Below, piece after piece: positions 47,392 to 56,047 of a DNA stretch of 64,000 nucleotides (position 1 is its first letter; each line of letters opens with the position of its first letter). The translations under genes were made by a program, and so were the position numbers. This DNA is from Myxococcus xanthus. Its GTDB lineage: Bacteria > Myxococcota > Myxococcia > Myxococcales > Myxococcaceae. The notes under the pieces are model-generated. The model was not told the origin of the DNA and searched no databases. It was given only the letters and a program-made list of their open reading frames with translations. The stretch covers positions 8,722,001 to 8,786,000 of the forward strand of contig NZ_CP017174.1 in assembly GCF_006402735.1 (NCBI RefSeq), in the 5' to 3' direction.

Positions 47392-48939
47392 ATGGAAATC
47401 CGCGCCGACGAGATCAGCAGAATCATCCGGGAGCAGATCAAGGACTACGGGAAGAAGGTCACCGTCGCGGAGACGGGTACCGTGCTGTCCGTCGGTGACG
47501 GTATCGCGCGCATCTACGGCCTCGAGGGCGCGCTCGCCGGTGAGCTCGTGGAGTTCGCCAACGGCGTGCAGGGCCTCGTCCTCAACCTGGAAGAAGACAA
47601 CGTCGGCGTCGCCATCATGGGTGACTTCCAGGCCATCCGCGAGGGTGACACGGTCAAGCGCACCCAGCAGATCGCCTCCGTTCCGGTGGGCAAGGAGCTG
47701 CTCGGCCGCGTGGTGGACCCGCTCGGCAAGCCGCTGGACGGCAAGGGCCCCATCGCCGCCACGGAGACGCGCCGCCTGGAAGTGAAGGCGCCCGGCATCG
47801 TGTCCCGCAAGAGCGTGCACGAGCCCCTGCAGACGGGCATCAAGGCGCTGGACGCGCTGGTGCCGGTGGGTCGTGGTCAGCGCGAGCTCATCATCGGTGA
47901 CCGCCAGACGGGCAAGACGGCCGTCGCCATCGACACCATCATCAACCAGAAGGGCCTGAACGTTTACTGCATCTACGTGGCCATCGGCCAGAAGCAGTCG
48001 ACGGTGGCGCAGGTGGTGGAGAAGCTGACCCGCTTCGGCGCCATGGAGTACACCACGGTGGTGGCGTCCAACGCCTCCGACCCGGCTCCCATGCAGTTCT
48101 TCGCGCCGTACGCCGGCGTGGCCATGGGCGAGTACTTCCGCGACAACAAGATGCACGCGCTCATCGTGTACGACGACCTGTCCAAGCAGGCCGTGGCGTA
48201 CCGCCAGCTGTCGCTGCTGCTCCGCCGTCCGCCGGGACGCGAGGCCTACCCCGGCGACGTGTTCTACGTGCACAGCCGCCTGCTGGAGCGCGCCGCCAAG
48301 CTGTCCGACGAGGAGGGCGCCGGTTCGCTCACCGCGCTCCCCATCATCGAGACGCAGGCCGGTGACGTGTCGGCGTACATCCCGACGAACGTCATCTCCA
48401 TCACCGACGGGCAGATCTTCCTCGAGACGGACCTCTTCTTCGCCGGCGTCCGCCCGGCCATCAACGTGGGCCTCTCCGTGTCCCGCGTCGGTTCGGCCGC
48501 GCAGATCAAGGCCATGAAGCAGGTCGCCGGCACCATGAAGCTGGAGCTCGCGCAGTACCGCGAGCTGGCCGCCTTCGCCCAGTTCGGCTCCGACCTGGAC
48601 AAGGCCACCCAGGAGACGCTGGCGCGCGGCGCCCGCATGGTGGAGCTGCTCAAGCAGGGCCAGTACGAGCCCATGCCCGTCGAGAAGCAGGTCATGCAGA
48701 TCTACGCCGCCACCAACCGCGACGACCCCAAGAAGCGCGGCTGGATTCGCGACATCCCGGTGGCCGACGTGGTGCGCTGGATGAGTGAGTTCCTGGAGTT
48801 CGCCGACGGCAAGCACCCGAACGTCGCCAAGGACCTGGCGTCGAAGCGCGAGCTGACCGCCGACATCAAGACGGCGCTGAGCAAGGCCATCACCGAGTTC
48901 AACGAGGTCTTCCAGCCGACGCCGGGCGCCAAGGTCTAA
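47392..48939 (+). CDS. atpA: F1F0 ATP synthase alpha subunit
   Basis: A 515-residue subunit. The ATG at 47392 (MEIRADEISRIIREQIKDYG) is used, with AAGGA 11 bp upstream. The Walker A motif is GDRQTGKT, with ALIVYDDLSKQAVAYRQLSL in the Walker B region and the family signature PAINVGLSVSRVGSAAQ. Alpha alternates with beta in the catalytic head. The 250 bp before it, after the pseudokinase, could contain a separate promoter, but nothing clear is seen. atpG and atpD are not in this window; the next gene downstream is on the opposite strand, so the operon is split. Confidence 0.98.
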   Translation: MEIRADEISRIIREQIKDYGKKVTVAETGTVLSVGDGIARIYGLEGALAGELVEFANGVQGLVLNLEEDNVGVAIMGDFQAIREGDTVKRTQQIASVPVGKELLGRVVDPLGKPLDGKGPIAATETRRLEVKAPGIVSRKSVHEPLQTGIKALDALVPVGRGQRELIIGDRQTGKTAVAIDTIINQKGLNVYCIYVAIGQKQSTVAQVVEKLTRFGAMEYTTVVASNASDPAPMQFFAPYAGVAMGEYFRDNKMHALIVYDDLSKQAVAYRQLSLLLRRPPGREAYPGDVFYVHSRLLERAAKLSDEEGAGSLTALPIIETQAGDVSAYIPTNVISITDGQIFLETDLFFAGVRPAINVGLSVSRVGSAAQIKAMKQVAGTMKLELAQYRELAAFAQFGSDLDKATQETLARGARMVELLKQGQYEPMPVEKQVMQIYAATNRDDPKKRGWIRDIPVADVVRWMSEFLEFADGKHPNVAKDLASKRELTADIKTALSKAITEFNEVFQPTPGAKV

Positions 48940-48961
48940 CGCCCTCGCCGGTTGTGACCCA

Positions 48962-48999
48962 CGAGCCCCGCGCTCCCTTCACCGGGAGGCGGGGCTTCG
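48962..48999. terminator. Hairpin terminator between atpA and the HAD gene
   Basis: A 16-bp imperfect inverted repeat, CGAGCCCCGCGCTCCC at 48962-48977 and GGGAGGCGGGGCTTCG at 48984-48999, with a 6-base loop. It begins 22 bp after the atpA stop and ends 18 bp before the stop of the convergent HAD gene, so it can serve both. It marks the end of the atp transcript here. Confidence 0.75.
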
Positions 49000-49017
49000 T
49001 GCTTGCGGGCCCGGCCT

Positions 49018-49866
49018 TCAGCGAAGGCGGGGCAGCACGCCGTGCAGGCTGCGGTCCACGCCGCCGCGCGCGCCCAGCAGCTCCATGGCCTTCAGCTCGT
49101 AGGGCAGCACGTTGTCGCGGGCCACCAACTGCACGTGCGCGCCCAGCGCGGCGGGCAGCGCCAGGTCCAGCTCGTAGATGTCACCAGCCACCAGCGTCTC
49201 TTCCGGCGTGGTGCCCGTGGTCTCCCAGACGCGCTTGAGGGCCTCGAAGTACCGGCCCCGGCGCAGGTAGACGGGGCGGCGCAGCACGCCGTCCAGCGTC
49301 TGCGTCTCCGGCACCGCGGCGAAGCGGGCGTCCGTCGCGTCCGGCGGGTCCAGGAGGAACTTGCGCGCGTCCCCGGACACCGTCAGCTTCTCGCGCCCCT
49401 TGGGCGCCAGCTGGTCCAGCTTCTTCTCCACCAGGTCGGTGTGCGCGTTGGTCACCACCGTCACCGGCAGGCCCGTGGCCACCAGCGCCTCCAGCACCTC
49501 CTTCGCCTCCGGCTTGAAGGCGGTGGCCGAGTGCGCGTAGGCCTCGCGGTAGAGCTTCTGCACCACGTCGGAGCGGCGGGCCTCGTCCTGGCCCTGCCCG
49601 AAGCGCTGCATGAGGCGGTGGGCCGCGCAGGTGGCCGTCAGGTACGGATCCGCCGTGGCGGGCGCCACCACCCGGCCGCCCAAATCCCACCCCAGCGCGT
49701 CCGCGCCCGCGCGCAACGCGGCGACCTCCTCCTCCCACGCGGCCTCCAAATCCTCGCCCAGCGCCGCCGCCAATCCCTGCCGGAAATGCCGGAGGAAGGG
49801 CGCGCTCTCCGCCGCCACGTCCGTGAAGGTTCCGTCGAAGTCCAGCACCACGCACGCAATCGCCAT
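49018..49866 (-). CDS. HAD-superfamily hydrolase
   Basis: A 282-residue cytoplasmic protein. The first HAD motif VVLDFDGTFTD (nucleophile D9, acid D11) is at the N-terminus, the second motif Ser/Thr is in VTVVTNAHTD, and a Lys/Asp region (VAGDIYELDLALPAALGAHV) fits motifs III and IV. A helical cap lies between residues about 20 and 120. It resembles phosphoglycolate-type phosphatases but the substrate is not determined. It converges on atpA across a shared hairpin. Confidence 0.87.
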   Translation of the reverse strand: MAIACVVLDFDGTFTDVAAESAPFLRHFRQGLAAALGEDLEAAWEEEVAALRAGADALGWDLGGRVVAPATADPYLTATCAAHRLMQRFGQGQDEARRSDVVQKLYREAYAHSATAFKPEAKEVLEALVATGLPVTVVTNAHTDLVEKKLDQLAPKGREKLTVSGDARKFLLDPPDATDARFAAVPETQTLDGVLRRPVYLRRGRYFEALKRVWETTGTTPEETLVAGDIYELDLALPAALGAHVQLVARDNVLPYELKAMELLGARGGVDRSLHGVLPRLR

Positions 49867-50076
49867 CAGACCACCGGCTCCCGAAGTTGAAGAAAGGGGC
49901 CGGATGACGCCTCACCCACGGGCCTCGAATCAAGCCCGCCCGCATCAACATGCGGCCGGGCGGCCACCGCCCCCCGGGAGCATCACCCCGCGGACGTTCC
50001 CCCAACACCCCGGGTTGTCATCCGGCCCCGGAACGGCCCAACGTACAGCCCAGGCCACACCCGTGGCCTGTCGCCC

Positions 50077-52242
50077 ATGTCCGAGCCCCTTTTGCCCTGT
50101 TCCCGTGAGAACGCCGCGGCCTCGGCGCGGGCGCGGGAATTCCTCGCCGAGGCCAGCCGCCTTCTCGCGGAATCCCTGGACTGGGAGCGCACCCTCACTT
50201 CGGTCGTCCAGCTCACCGTGCGCGAGTGGGCGGACGTGGCCCTGCTGGACGTGCTGGCCGCCGACGGCGGCATGCTCCCTGGCGCGCACGCCGCCCGGGA
50301 GCCGTCATGGCAGCAGCGGCTGGAGCAGGAACGGCCCTGTCCACCGGCCTGGGATTCGCGAACGGACGGGGGCTCACTGCGCGTGGCCGGCCCGGCGCCG
50401 GAATGGCTCGCGGCGTATGCGGGCCTGCTGGACGCGGGAGCATCGCCAGGTCTCGCGTCCCGCTCCCTGCTGGTACTGCCGCTGAGGAAGGAGGCGCGGC
50501 CGCTTGGCCTGCTCACCCTCGCCTTCACGGGCGACACGGTGCCGGCCGTGGAGGTGGCGGAGGACTTCGCCCACCGCGCGGCGCTCGCGCTGGCGAACGC
50601 GCTTCAGTACCGGGAGGCGCAGGCGCGGCTCGCGGACCTCCAGGCCTTCATGAATGCCTCGCCCGTGGGCATGTCCCTCTTCGATGGGGATTTGCTCTGC
50701 CTGCGCACCAACCCCGCGCAGGCCGCCTTCAACCGCCTGCCGCAGGCCGCACACGTGGGCCGCACTCCGTCGGAGCTGATGGGACCCCGCGCCGCACCGG
50801 TGGAGGCGGTGATGCGGGAGGTGATGCACACCGGCGCGCCCGTGGTGGACCAGTTGCTGACGGACGTACACGCCGGGGAGCGGCGCTACTTCCGCATCAC
50901 CTACTTCCCAGTGTGTGACGGGGAGGCGCCGGTGGGTGTGGGCACCACGGTGTCGGAGGTGACGGCGCAGAAGGTGGAGGAGGAGCGGCTGCGTTTCCTC
51001 GCCGAGGCCACCTCGCGGCTGTCCCACTCCCTGGACTGGCGCACCACGCTGCGCACCGCGGCGCAGCTGCTCGTGGGCGGGAAGCTGGCGGACTACTGCA
51101 CCGTGGACGTGCTCGCCGATGACGGCCAGGGCCTGGAGCGCGTGGAGGCCCTGGCGAGTGACGCGGCCACCCAGCGACTCATGAAGGAGGCGCTGCGCTA
51201 CCCACCGCCGCCCGGCTCGCGCTCGCCCATCCGCCGCGTGCTGGAGACGGGCCGCCCGGTGCTCGCCGCGCAGGTGGACCCGGCCTGGCTGGACGCCCTC
51301 GCCCTGTCGCCCGAGCACCGGCGGCTGATGGAGGCACTGGGCGGCCAGTCGGTGATGTTCGTCCCGCTGGTGGCGCGCGGCCGTACGCTGGGGGTGCTCA
51401 GCGTCGTCTCGCAGGACCCGCACCGGCGCTACCAGGACCGGGACCTGGACTTCCTGGAGGACCTGGCGTCCCGCACGGCGCTCGCGGTGGACAATGCCTG
51501 GCTGTACCGCGAGGCCTCGCGGGCGGTGGCCGCGCGCGACGAATTCGTCGCCATTGCCACCCACGAGCTGCGCACGCCGCTGTCCGCGCTCCAGCTCCAG
51601 CTCGCCTCGCTGTGGCGCGCGCTGGACAAAGACGTACCGGGCCCTCCGGAGCGGCAGAAGCTGGGTCTGGCCAGCGCGCAACGGCAGGCGGAGCGGCTGT
51701 CCCTCCTGGTGACGCACCTGTTCGAGGTGGCGTGCATCAGCACCGGCCGCCTGACGCTGGAGCGCGAGGACGTGGACCTGTCCGCGCTGGTGCACCGGTT
51801 GGTGACGCGCATGGAGGACGCGCTGGTGGCGGCCGGCTGCGCGCCGGTGCTGCACGCCAGCGCGCCCGTGTTCGCCCATGTGGACCGCCTCCGGTTGGAG
51901 CAGGTGCTGATGAACCTGCTGTCCAACGCGATGAAGTACGCCCCGGGCCAGCCAGTGGAGCTGTCCGTGGACGTGGACGGCGCCGCCGCCCTCATCGCCG
52001 TGCGCGACTGGGGGCCGGGCATCCCCACAGGCGCGGACGCCCGCATCTTCGAGCGCTTCGAGCGCGCCACCGGCGAGCATGCCCGCGCCAGCCTGGGCCT
52101 GGGCCTCTACATCTCCCGCCAGATTGCCCGCGCCCACGGCGGCGAGCTGACGGTGGAAGCGCCTCCCCTGGGCCCCGGCGCGCGCTTCGTGTTGCGCCTG
52201 CCCATGCCCCAGGTGCCGCAGGCTCCCACGTCCTCCCCTTGA
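50077..52242 (+). CDS. Sensor histidine kinase: GAF-PAS-GAF-HisKA-HATPase
   Basis: A 721-residue soluble kinase. The first GAF-like region (about 20-180) and a second (about 305-475) are similar in text (FLAEASRLLAESLDWERTLT against FLAEATSRLSHSLDWRTTLR), suggesting an internal duplication. A PAS domain (about 185-305, FMNASPVGMSLFDGDLLCLR) lies between. HisKA has H496 in IATHELRTPL. HATPase_c shows NLLSNAMKYAPG, DWGPGIP and GLGLGLYISRQI, all intact. No receiver or output gene adjoins it. The signal is unknown. Confidence 0.93.
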   Translation: MSEPLLPCSRENAAASARAREFLAEASRLLAESLDWERTLTSVVQLTVREWADVALLDVLAADGGMLPGAHAAREPSWQQRLEQERPCPPAWDSRTDGGSLRVAGPAPEWLAAYAGLLDAGASPGLASRSLLVLPLRKEARPLGLLTLAFTGDTVPAVEVAEDFAHRAALALANALQYREAQARLADLQAFMNASPVGMSLFDGDLLCLRTNPAQAAFNRLPQAAHVGRTPSELMGPRAAPVEAVMREVMHTGAPVVDQLLTDVHAGERRYFRITYFPVCDGEAPVGVGTTVSEVTAQKVEEERLRFLAEATSRLSHSLDWRTTLRTAAQLLVGGKLADYCTVDVLADDGQGLERVEALASDAATQRLMKEALRYPPPPGSRSPIRRVLETGRPVLAAQVDPAWLDALALSPEHRRLMEALGGQSVMFVPLVARGRTLGVLSVVSQDPHRRYQDRDLDFLEDLASRTALAVDNAWLYREASRAVAARDEFVAIATHELRTPLSALQLQLASLWRALDKDVPGPPERQKLGLASAQRQAERLSLLVTHLFEVACISTGRLTLEREDVDLSALVHRLVTRMEDALVAAGCAPVLHASAPVFAHVDRLRLEQVLMNLLSNAMKYAPGQPVELSVDVDGAAALIAVRDWGPGIPTGADARIFERFERATGEHARASLGLGLYISRQIARAHGGELTVEAPPLGPGARFVLRLPMPQVPQAPTSSP

Positions 52243-52276
52243 AGCCTACCCCGCCCAAGCCGCTAACCTCGCGGGC

Positions 52277-52648
52277 ATGGAAGCGATGCAGCGAAACGAG
52301 TCGGCGCCCCCGCGCCGGGCGTGGCTGCCCTGGGGCCTGCTGGTGAGCGCGGTGCTGCTCGCCACGACAGGGGCCTGGGCGGGTTCGCGCTCCATCTCCG
52401 CCCTGGTGGAACGCAACGACGCGCTGACACGCGAGGCGGCCGAGTCCGAGGCCCGCGTGGCCGAGCTCCAGGCCCTGCGCGAGGCCATGTCGCGCCGGCT
52501 GCGCACGCTGGAGCAGCAGCACCACGCTGCCTATGCCGCCGCGGTGACGGCCACCGCCGCGTGCACCACGGCGCTCCAGCCGCCGCCCGCGCCGGGCAAG
52601 CCCGAACCCCGGCGCCTGGCCAAGGCCAAGAAGCAGGGCCGGCGCTGA
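52277..52648 (+). CDS. Small membrane-anchored coiled-coil protein
   Basis: A 123-residue hypothetical protein with one N-terminal transmembrane helix (WLPWGLLVSAVLLATTGAWA, about 17-36). A heptad-rich coiled coil follows (LVERNDALTREAAESEARVA, LREAMSRRLRTLEQQ; about 43-82), then an Ala-rich stretch and a basic Pro/Lys/Arg tail. A second ATG three codons in is an equally possible start. It is 34 bp after the kinase gene on the same strand and may be cotranscribed. Function is unknown. Confidence 0.7.
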   Translation: MEAMQRNESAPPRRAWLPWGLLVSAVLLATTGAWAGSRSISALVERNDALTREAAESEARVAELQALREAMSRRLRTLEQQHHAAYAAAVTATAACTTALQPPPAPGKPEPRRLAKAKKQGRR

Positions 52649-52667
52649 CGGCGCGTGGCCTCCAGGT

Positions 52668-52690
52668 CCACACCCCCTGAGAGGGTGTGG
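52668..52690 (+). terminator. Hairpin after the coiled-coil gene
   Basis: An 8-bp perfect inverted repeat, CCACACCC at 52668-52675 and GGGTGTGG at 52683-52690, with a 7-base loop, lies 20 bp after the stop of the coiled-coil gene and 117 bp before the next start. No T-run follows. It probably separates the two transcription units. Confidence 0.55.
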
Positions 52691-52807
52691 CTCCCCAGGC
52701 AACAGGGCCCACCGCCAACCCCGCGAAACCGCGGGCCTGAGTGCCCGGCCCGCTACGTGCTACCGCCGGAGCCACCGAGTCCCTTTTCGCTCCGAGGTCC
52801 ACGCTCC

Positions 52808-54319
52808 ATGTCGCCCTTCGCGCTTCGCCCCTCCTCGCGCTCCCTGCGGGCCGCGCTCCTGTTCCTGACCGCGCTGCTGCTTCCCCAGGCCCCGGCCCAG
52901 GCGGAGCCCGGCATCCGCATCCTGAACTCGCTCCGCGCCGAGGAGCTGGCCTTCAACGCGCTCACCAGCAACCGGGCCGCGCTGGACGCCCTCACCGAGA
53001 TGCCGCTGCACTCGAAGACGTTCGTCTTCGACGGCCGGCTCAAGCACGCGCTGGAGCACCCACCTGCCCGGAACGTGATGGCGTACCTCACCGAGTGCGC
53101 GCTGCCGCCCGGCGCCGCCGTGGAGTGGACCAGCCGCGCCGGCGATACGTACACCTTCAAGGGCGAGGTGGGGCTGTGCCCCGAGTGGGCAAAGGACAAG
53201 CCGAGCCAGGCCTGCCTGGGCTACGTGACGGCCTGTCTCCTGGCGCGCAACAACGCCTTCGGCCGCCGCGTGATGGTGTCCATGCGCGGCGAGGACCCGA
53301 GCGAGCCCCGGCGCTTCAATCCCTCGGGAGACCGTCAGGAGTGGAGCCCCATGTTCCTGCCCTGCGCGTCGGGTGAGGCGGGCCTCCATGCCGAGTGCGG
53401 CTGGCTGGGGGAGAACGTGGGCACCTGCACCCCGGGCGACAAGGTGACGGTGGCCGCGGGCGCGCCCCACCCGGCCACGTGCACGGGCCAGCTGGGCCGC
53501 ATCTTCGGAGACCGGGTGCTGCGCGTGTGCGAGGACCCGCGGGGCTGCGCCTGGGAGGACCGTCTGGCGGACACGCTCGGCAACCCCTGCGGCGGAATCG
53601 AGCCCAGCGTCGAGTTCAAGTGCCCCGCGAGCGGCCGCTACAGCGTCATGTCCGCGCCCTACAGCCGCGCCGCGATTCCGGGCTCGTGGGTGGCCCCGGT
53701 GGCCACCTCCGGCACCTACCCGGCCGAGCCCTTCGGCGCGTACACGTTCCGGGAGGGCTCCTTCTACGGGAACATGTTCGACTCGCGCGGCCTGACGGTG
53801 GAGGTCGTCCTCAATCAGGACAACTTCCAGCCCAGGCTCGTCAACCTGCGCTTCAAGGGCGTGGTCCACGATAACGTCCACGCCTGCCACGGCCGGGACT
53901 GGGTGGACGGCGACAGCCACCTGCGCTCGCGCATCTGCGCCAACGCCGACATCGGCGGCGAGCGCATCGCCGGATGCATGGCCTACGCGGCGGGCCCCTG
54001 CGAACCGGGCAGCTACAACCCCCGCCCCGCCCGCTGCAAGGTGAACGACGGCACCGCGGTGTGGGGGGACGGCGACTTCGAGGGTTGCATGGACGAAGCC
54101 GGCTTCCAGCACCCCGAGCCCATCACCGTGTACCTGCGCTCGCCCTGCGAGGTGATTTCCCCCAAGACGCAGACCACCTGTGGGGTGACGTGTGACTACT
54201 CCGAGTTCCCTCCCAAGTGCTCGGACACGTGCAAGCTCAAGAAGTCCCCGGGCCAGTGCCTCCAGACGGACGCGTGCCTGAACAACCCCAAAAACTGCCC
54301 GGCGCCACCGCAACAGTGA
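52808..54319 (+). CDS. Secreted Cys-rich protein of unknown function
   Basis: A 503-residue protein. The ATG at 52808 opens a signal peptide (MSPFALRPSSRSLRAALLFL to APAQA, cleavage before EPGIR). The mature part begins RILNSLRAEELAFNALTSNR and holds about 30 Cys residues, densest in the last 60 (CGVTCDYSEFPPKCSDTCKL), pointing to many disulfides outside the cytoplasm. A WxxRLADTLGNPCGG and HACHGRDWVDGDSHLRSR region looks conserved but matches no family I know. It could be a predatory or surface factor; this is only an inference from secretion. Confidence 0.75.
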   Translation: MSPFALRPSSRSLRAALLFLTALLLPQAPAQAEPGIRILNSLRAEELAFNALTSNRAALDALTEMPLHSKTFVFDGRLKHALEHPPARNVMAYLTECALPPGAAVEWTSRAGDTYTFKGEVGLCPEWAKDKPSQACLGYVTACLLARNNAFGRRVMVSMRGEDPSEPRRFNPSGDRQEWSPMFLPCASGEAGLHAECGWLGENVGTCTPGDKVTVAAGAPHPATCTGQLGRIFGDRVLRVCEDPRGCAWEDRLADTLGNPCGGIEPSVEFKCPASGRYSVMSAPYSRAAIPGSWVAPVATSGTYPAEPFGAYTFREGSFYGNMFDSRGLTVEVVLNQDNFQPRLVNLRFKGVVHDNVHACHGRDWVDGDSHLRSRICANADIGGERIAGCMAYAAGPCEPGSYNPRPARCKVNDGTAVWGDGDFEGCMDEAGFQHPEPITVYLRSPCEVISPKTQTTCGVTCDYSEFPPKCSDTCKLKKSPGQCLQTDACLNNPKNCPAPPQQ

Positions 54320-54398
54320 GGCGGATTGAATAAAGCAGGCCGCCAGGCGTCCAGGTCTCCGGCGGCCGCATCCCCGGCCCATCTTCAGGAGCTGCCCC

Positions 54399-55265
54399 GT
54401 GTTCCCAATCCGGACCCTGCTGTGTGCCCTTCTCGCGCTCGCGCTGGGCCTGGGTCCCACGGCGGCGGAGGCCCGCTTCGGCAAGCGCTCGCGGCCGTCC
54501 CAGAGCGACTCGAACCGGGACAGGGATGACAAGGAGCACGGGGCCTCCGCCATCGGCTCGGACGATGACGACGACGACGACGACGACGCGCCCCGCCGCT
54601 CCTCCCGGCGGCGCTCCTCGAGCAACCGGCGGCACGTGAGTGGCGGCTCGAGCACGGTGACGGTGAGCTGGCTCTCCTACCTCTTCATCACCGGCAACCA
54701 TCGGATGAGCGTGTCGCCAGAGCTGCGCGGGGAGCGCCACGCGGCGGCGCTGTCCTTCCGCGTGGGCATCCAGGGAGGGCCGCTCAACGAAGGGGGCGGC
54801 GGCGCCGACCTGTTCCTCGGGCTGGAGGGCCGGCGCTTCGGCGTGGACCTGCGGCTGACGGGCGTGGGCCTGCCCACGGATGACGGGACGAGCGGTTCGG
54901 ATTCCATCACCCTGACGCAGTCGCACCTCACCTGGGCGCTCATCTCCCACGAGCGTGCCCGCCTGCGCGCGGAGGCCGGTGTCAGCACCGCGCACGCGCC
55001 GGACATCACCTTCGTCGGCCCCAGCTTCGGCGCCTCCCTGGAGGCCTGCATCGCCGGCCCCCTGGACCTGGAGGCGCGCCTGCAGGTGACGCCCTTCCCC
55101 TACCGGCAGGTGGACGCGAGCGCCGCGCTGGCGTTGAAGCTGGGCGCGGTGGTGCTGCGCGGCGGATACCGGGGCATGGTGCTGGATGACGCCGGCTACG
55201 TGGATGGCGTCTCCCACGTCGACACCTTCCACGGCCCCTTCCTGGGCCTGGGCCTCACCTACTGA
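54399..55265 (+). CDS. Exported protein with Asp-rich linker and beta-barrel-like domain
   Basis: A 288-residue protein. The GTG at 54399 is chosen because AGGAG lies 7 bp upstream and a signal peptide follows (FPIRTLLCALLALALGLGPT, cleavage after AEA). The N-terminus contains an acidic run of nine Asp, then an Arg/Ser-rich stretch. From about residue 90 the text is beta-rich (AALSFRVGIQGG, FGVDLRLTGVGLP) and ends in FLGLGLTY. It is a paralog of the protein encoded at 56048-56983, sharing ARFGKR after the signal, SAHAPDI.FVGPSF and LGLGLT. Function is unknown. Confidence 0.78.
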   Translation: MFPIRTLLCALLALALGLGPTAAEARFGKRSRPSQSDSNRDRDDKEHGASAIGSDDDDDDDDDAPRRSSRRRSSSNRRHVSGGSSTVTVSWLSYLFITGNHRMSVSPELRGERHAAALSFRVGIQGGPLNEGGGGADLFLGLEGRRFGVDLRLTGVGLPTDDGTSGSDSITLTQSHLTWALISHERARLRAEAGVSTAHAPDITFVGPSFGASLEACIAGPLDLEARLQVTPFPYRQVDASAALALKLGAVVLRGGYRGMVLDDAGYVDGVSHVDTFHGPFLGLGLTY

Positions 55266-55309
55266 CGTCCGCTGATGTCCTCACGCCCGCGTCAGCGCGC
55301 AGCCCGCGC

Positions 55310-55705
55310 TCACGCGGGCGTCTTCACCACGCCGTCGGCCACCGGGCAGTGCCGCCGCGTCGCCTCCAGCAGCATCTCCAGTCTCACCGGCTTGCGCAGC
55401 ACCCCCGCCGCGCCTGGCGGCAGCGGCCCGGCCTCCGCCGTCATCACCACCACCCGCGTCCCGGCGAAGCGCTCATCGGACCGCAGCCGCTCGAGCAGAC
55501 CTCGCCCGTCCACGCGCGGAATCTCCCAGTCGAGCAGCACCAGGCAGGCGGACTCCAACGCCGCGAGCACGCGAAGCGCCTCCACGGCGTTGATGGCCAT
55601 GGACACCTCGAAGCCCTCGTCGTGCAGCGCTTCCGCCATGGCCCCCCGAACGTCCGGGTCATCCTCCACAATCAGGACCTGCGGCTGCACCACGGGATGA
55701 GTCAC
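55310..55705 (-). CDS. Stand-alone response regulator receiver protein
   Basis: A 131-residue receiver. The GTG at 55705 is used; no good ATG fits the domain. The pocket is complete: E14/D15/D16, phospho-acceptor D59 in LVLLDWEIPRVDG, T89 and K105 in LRKPVRLEML. It has no output domain. It is transcribed opposite to, and between, two paralogous exported-protein genes, which hints at shared control but proves nothing. Confidence 0.87.
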   Translation of the reverse strand: MTHPVVQPQVLIVEDDPDVRGAMAEALHDEGFEVSMAINAVEALRVLAALESACLVLLDWEIPRVDGRGLLERLRSDERFAGTRVVVMTAEAGPLPPGAAGVLRKPVRLEMLLEATRRHCPVADGVVKTPA

Positions 55706-56047
55706 ACCCGGCACCCTAGTCCCTCCTTCGCGCCCAGGCACGAGCGACTTCGCCGCATTCCGCTCTCTGTCAAAGCATGAGCATCTGCCGGGCCCGCGCA
55801 TGCAGATATTACAGCACGCGAAAGGCCGACGCGGCCCCTCCAGAACCGCGAGCCACACGGCCTCCCGGGCAGGCGCGCGGCGTGAGCTTTCACCGGGTGG
55901 CATTCGCAGCGACGGCGAACCGGCGCGGTGTCCTGCGCCGCACAGCATGCGCTGGTGGACGACACCTCGCGCCTGGAGGTCCATGGCCCCTTGGGAGGGA
56001 AGGCGATTGAATCCACCCGCCCCCGAAATCCCCACGAGGAGTGGACC
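55706..56047. other. Intergenic region between receiver and paralog genes
   Basis: This 342-bp gap lies between the divergent receiver gene (minus) and the exported paralog gene (plus). On minus, a perfect TTGACA (plus TGTCAA at 55769-55774) could be a -35 box for the receiver gene, but no good -10 follows at 17 bp. On plus, GAGGAG lies 6 bp before the TTG start at 56048. Other frames here have poor codon use. Confidence 0.4.
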
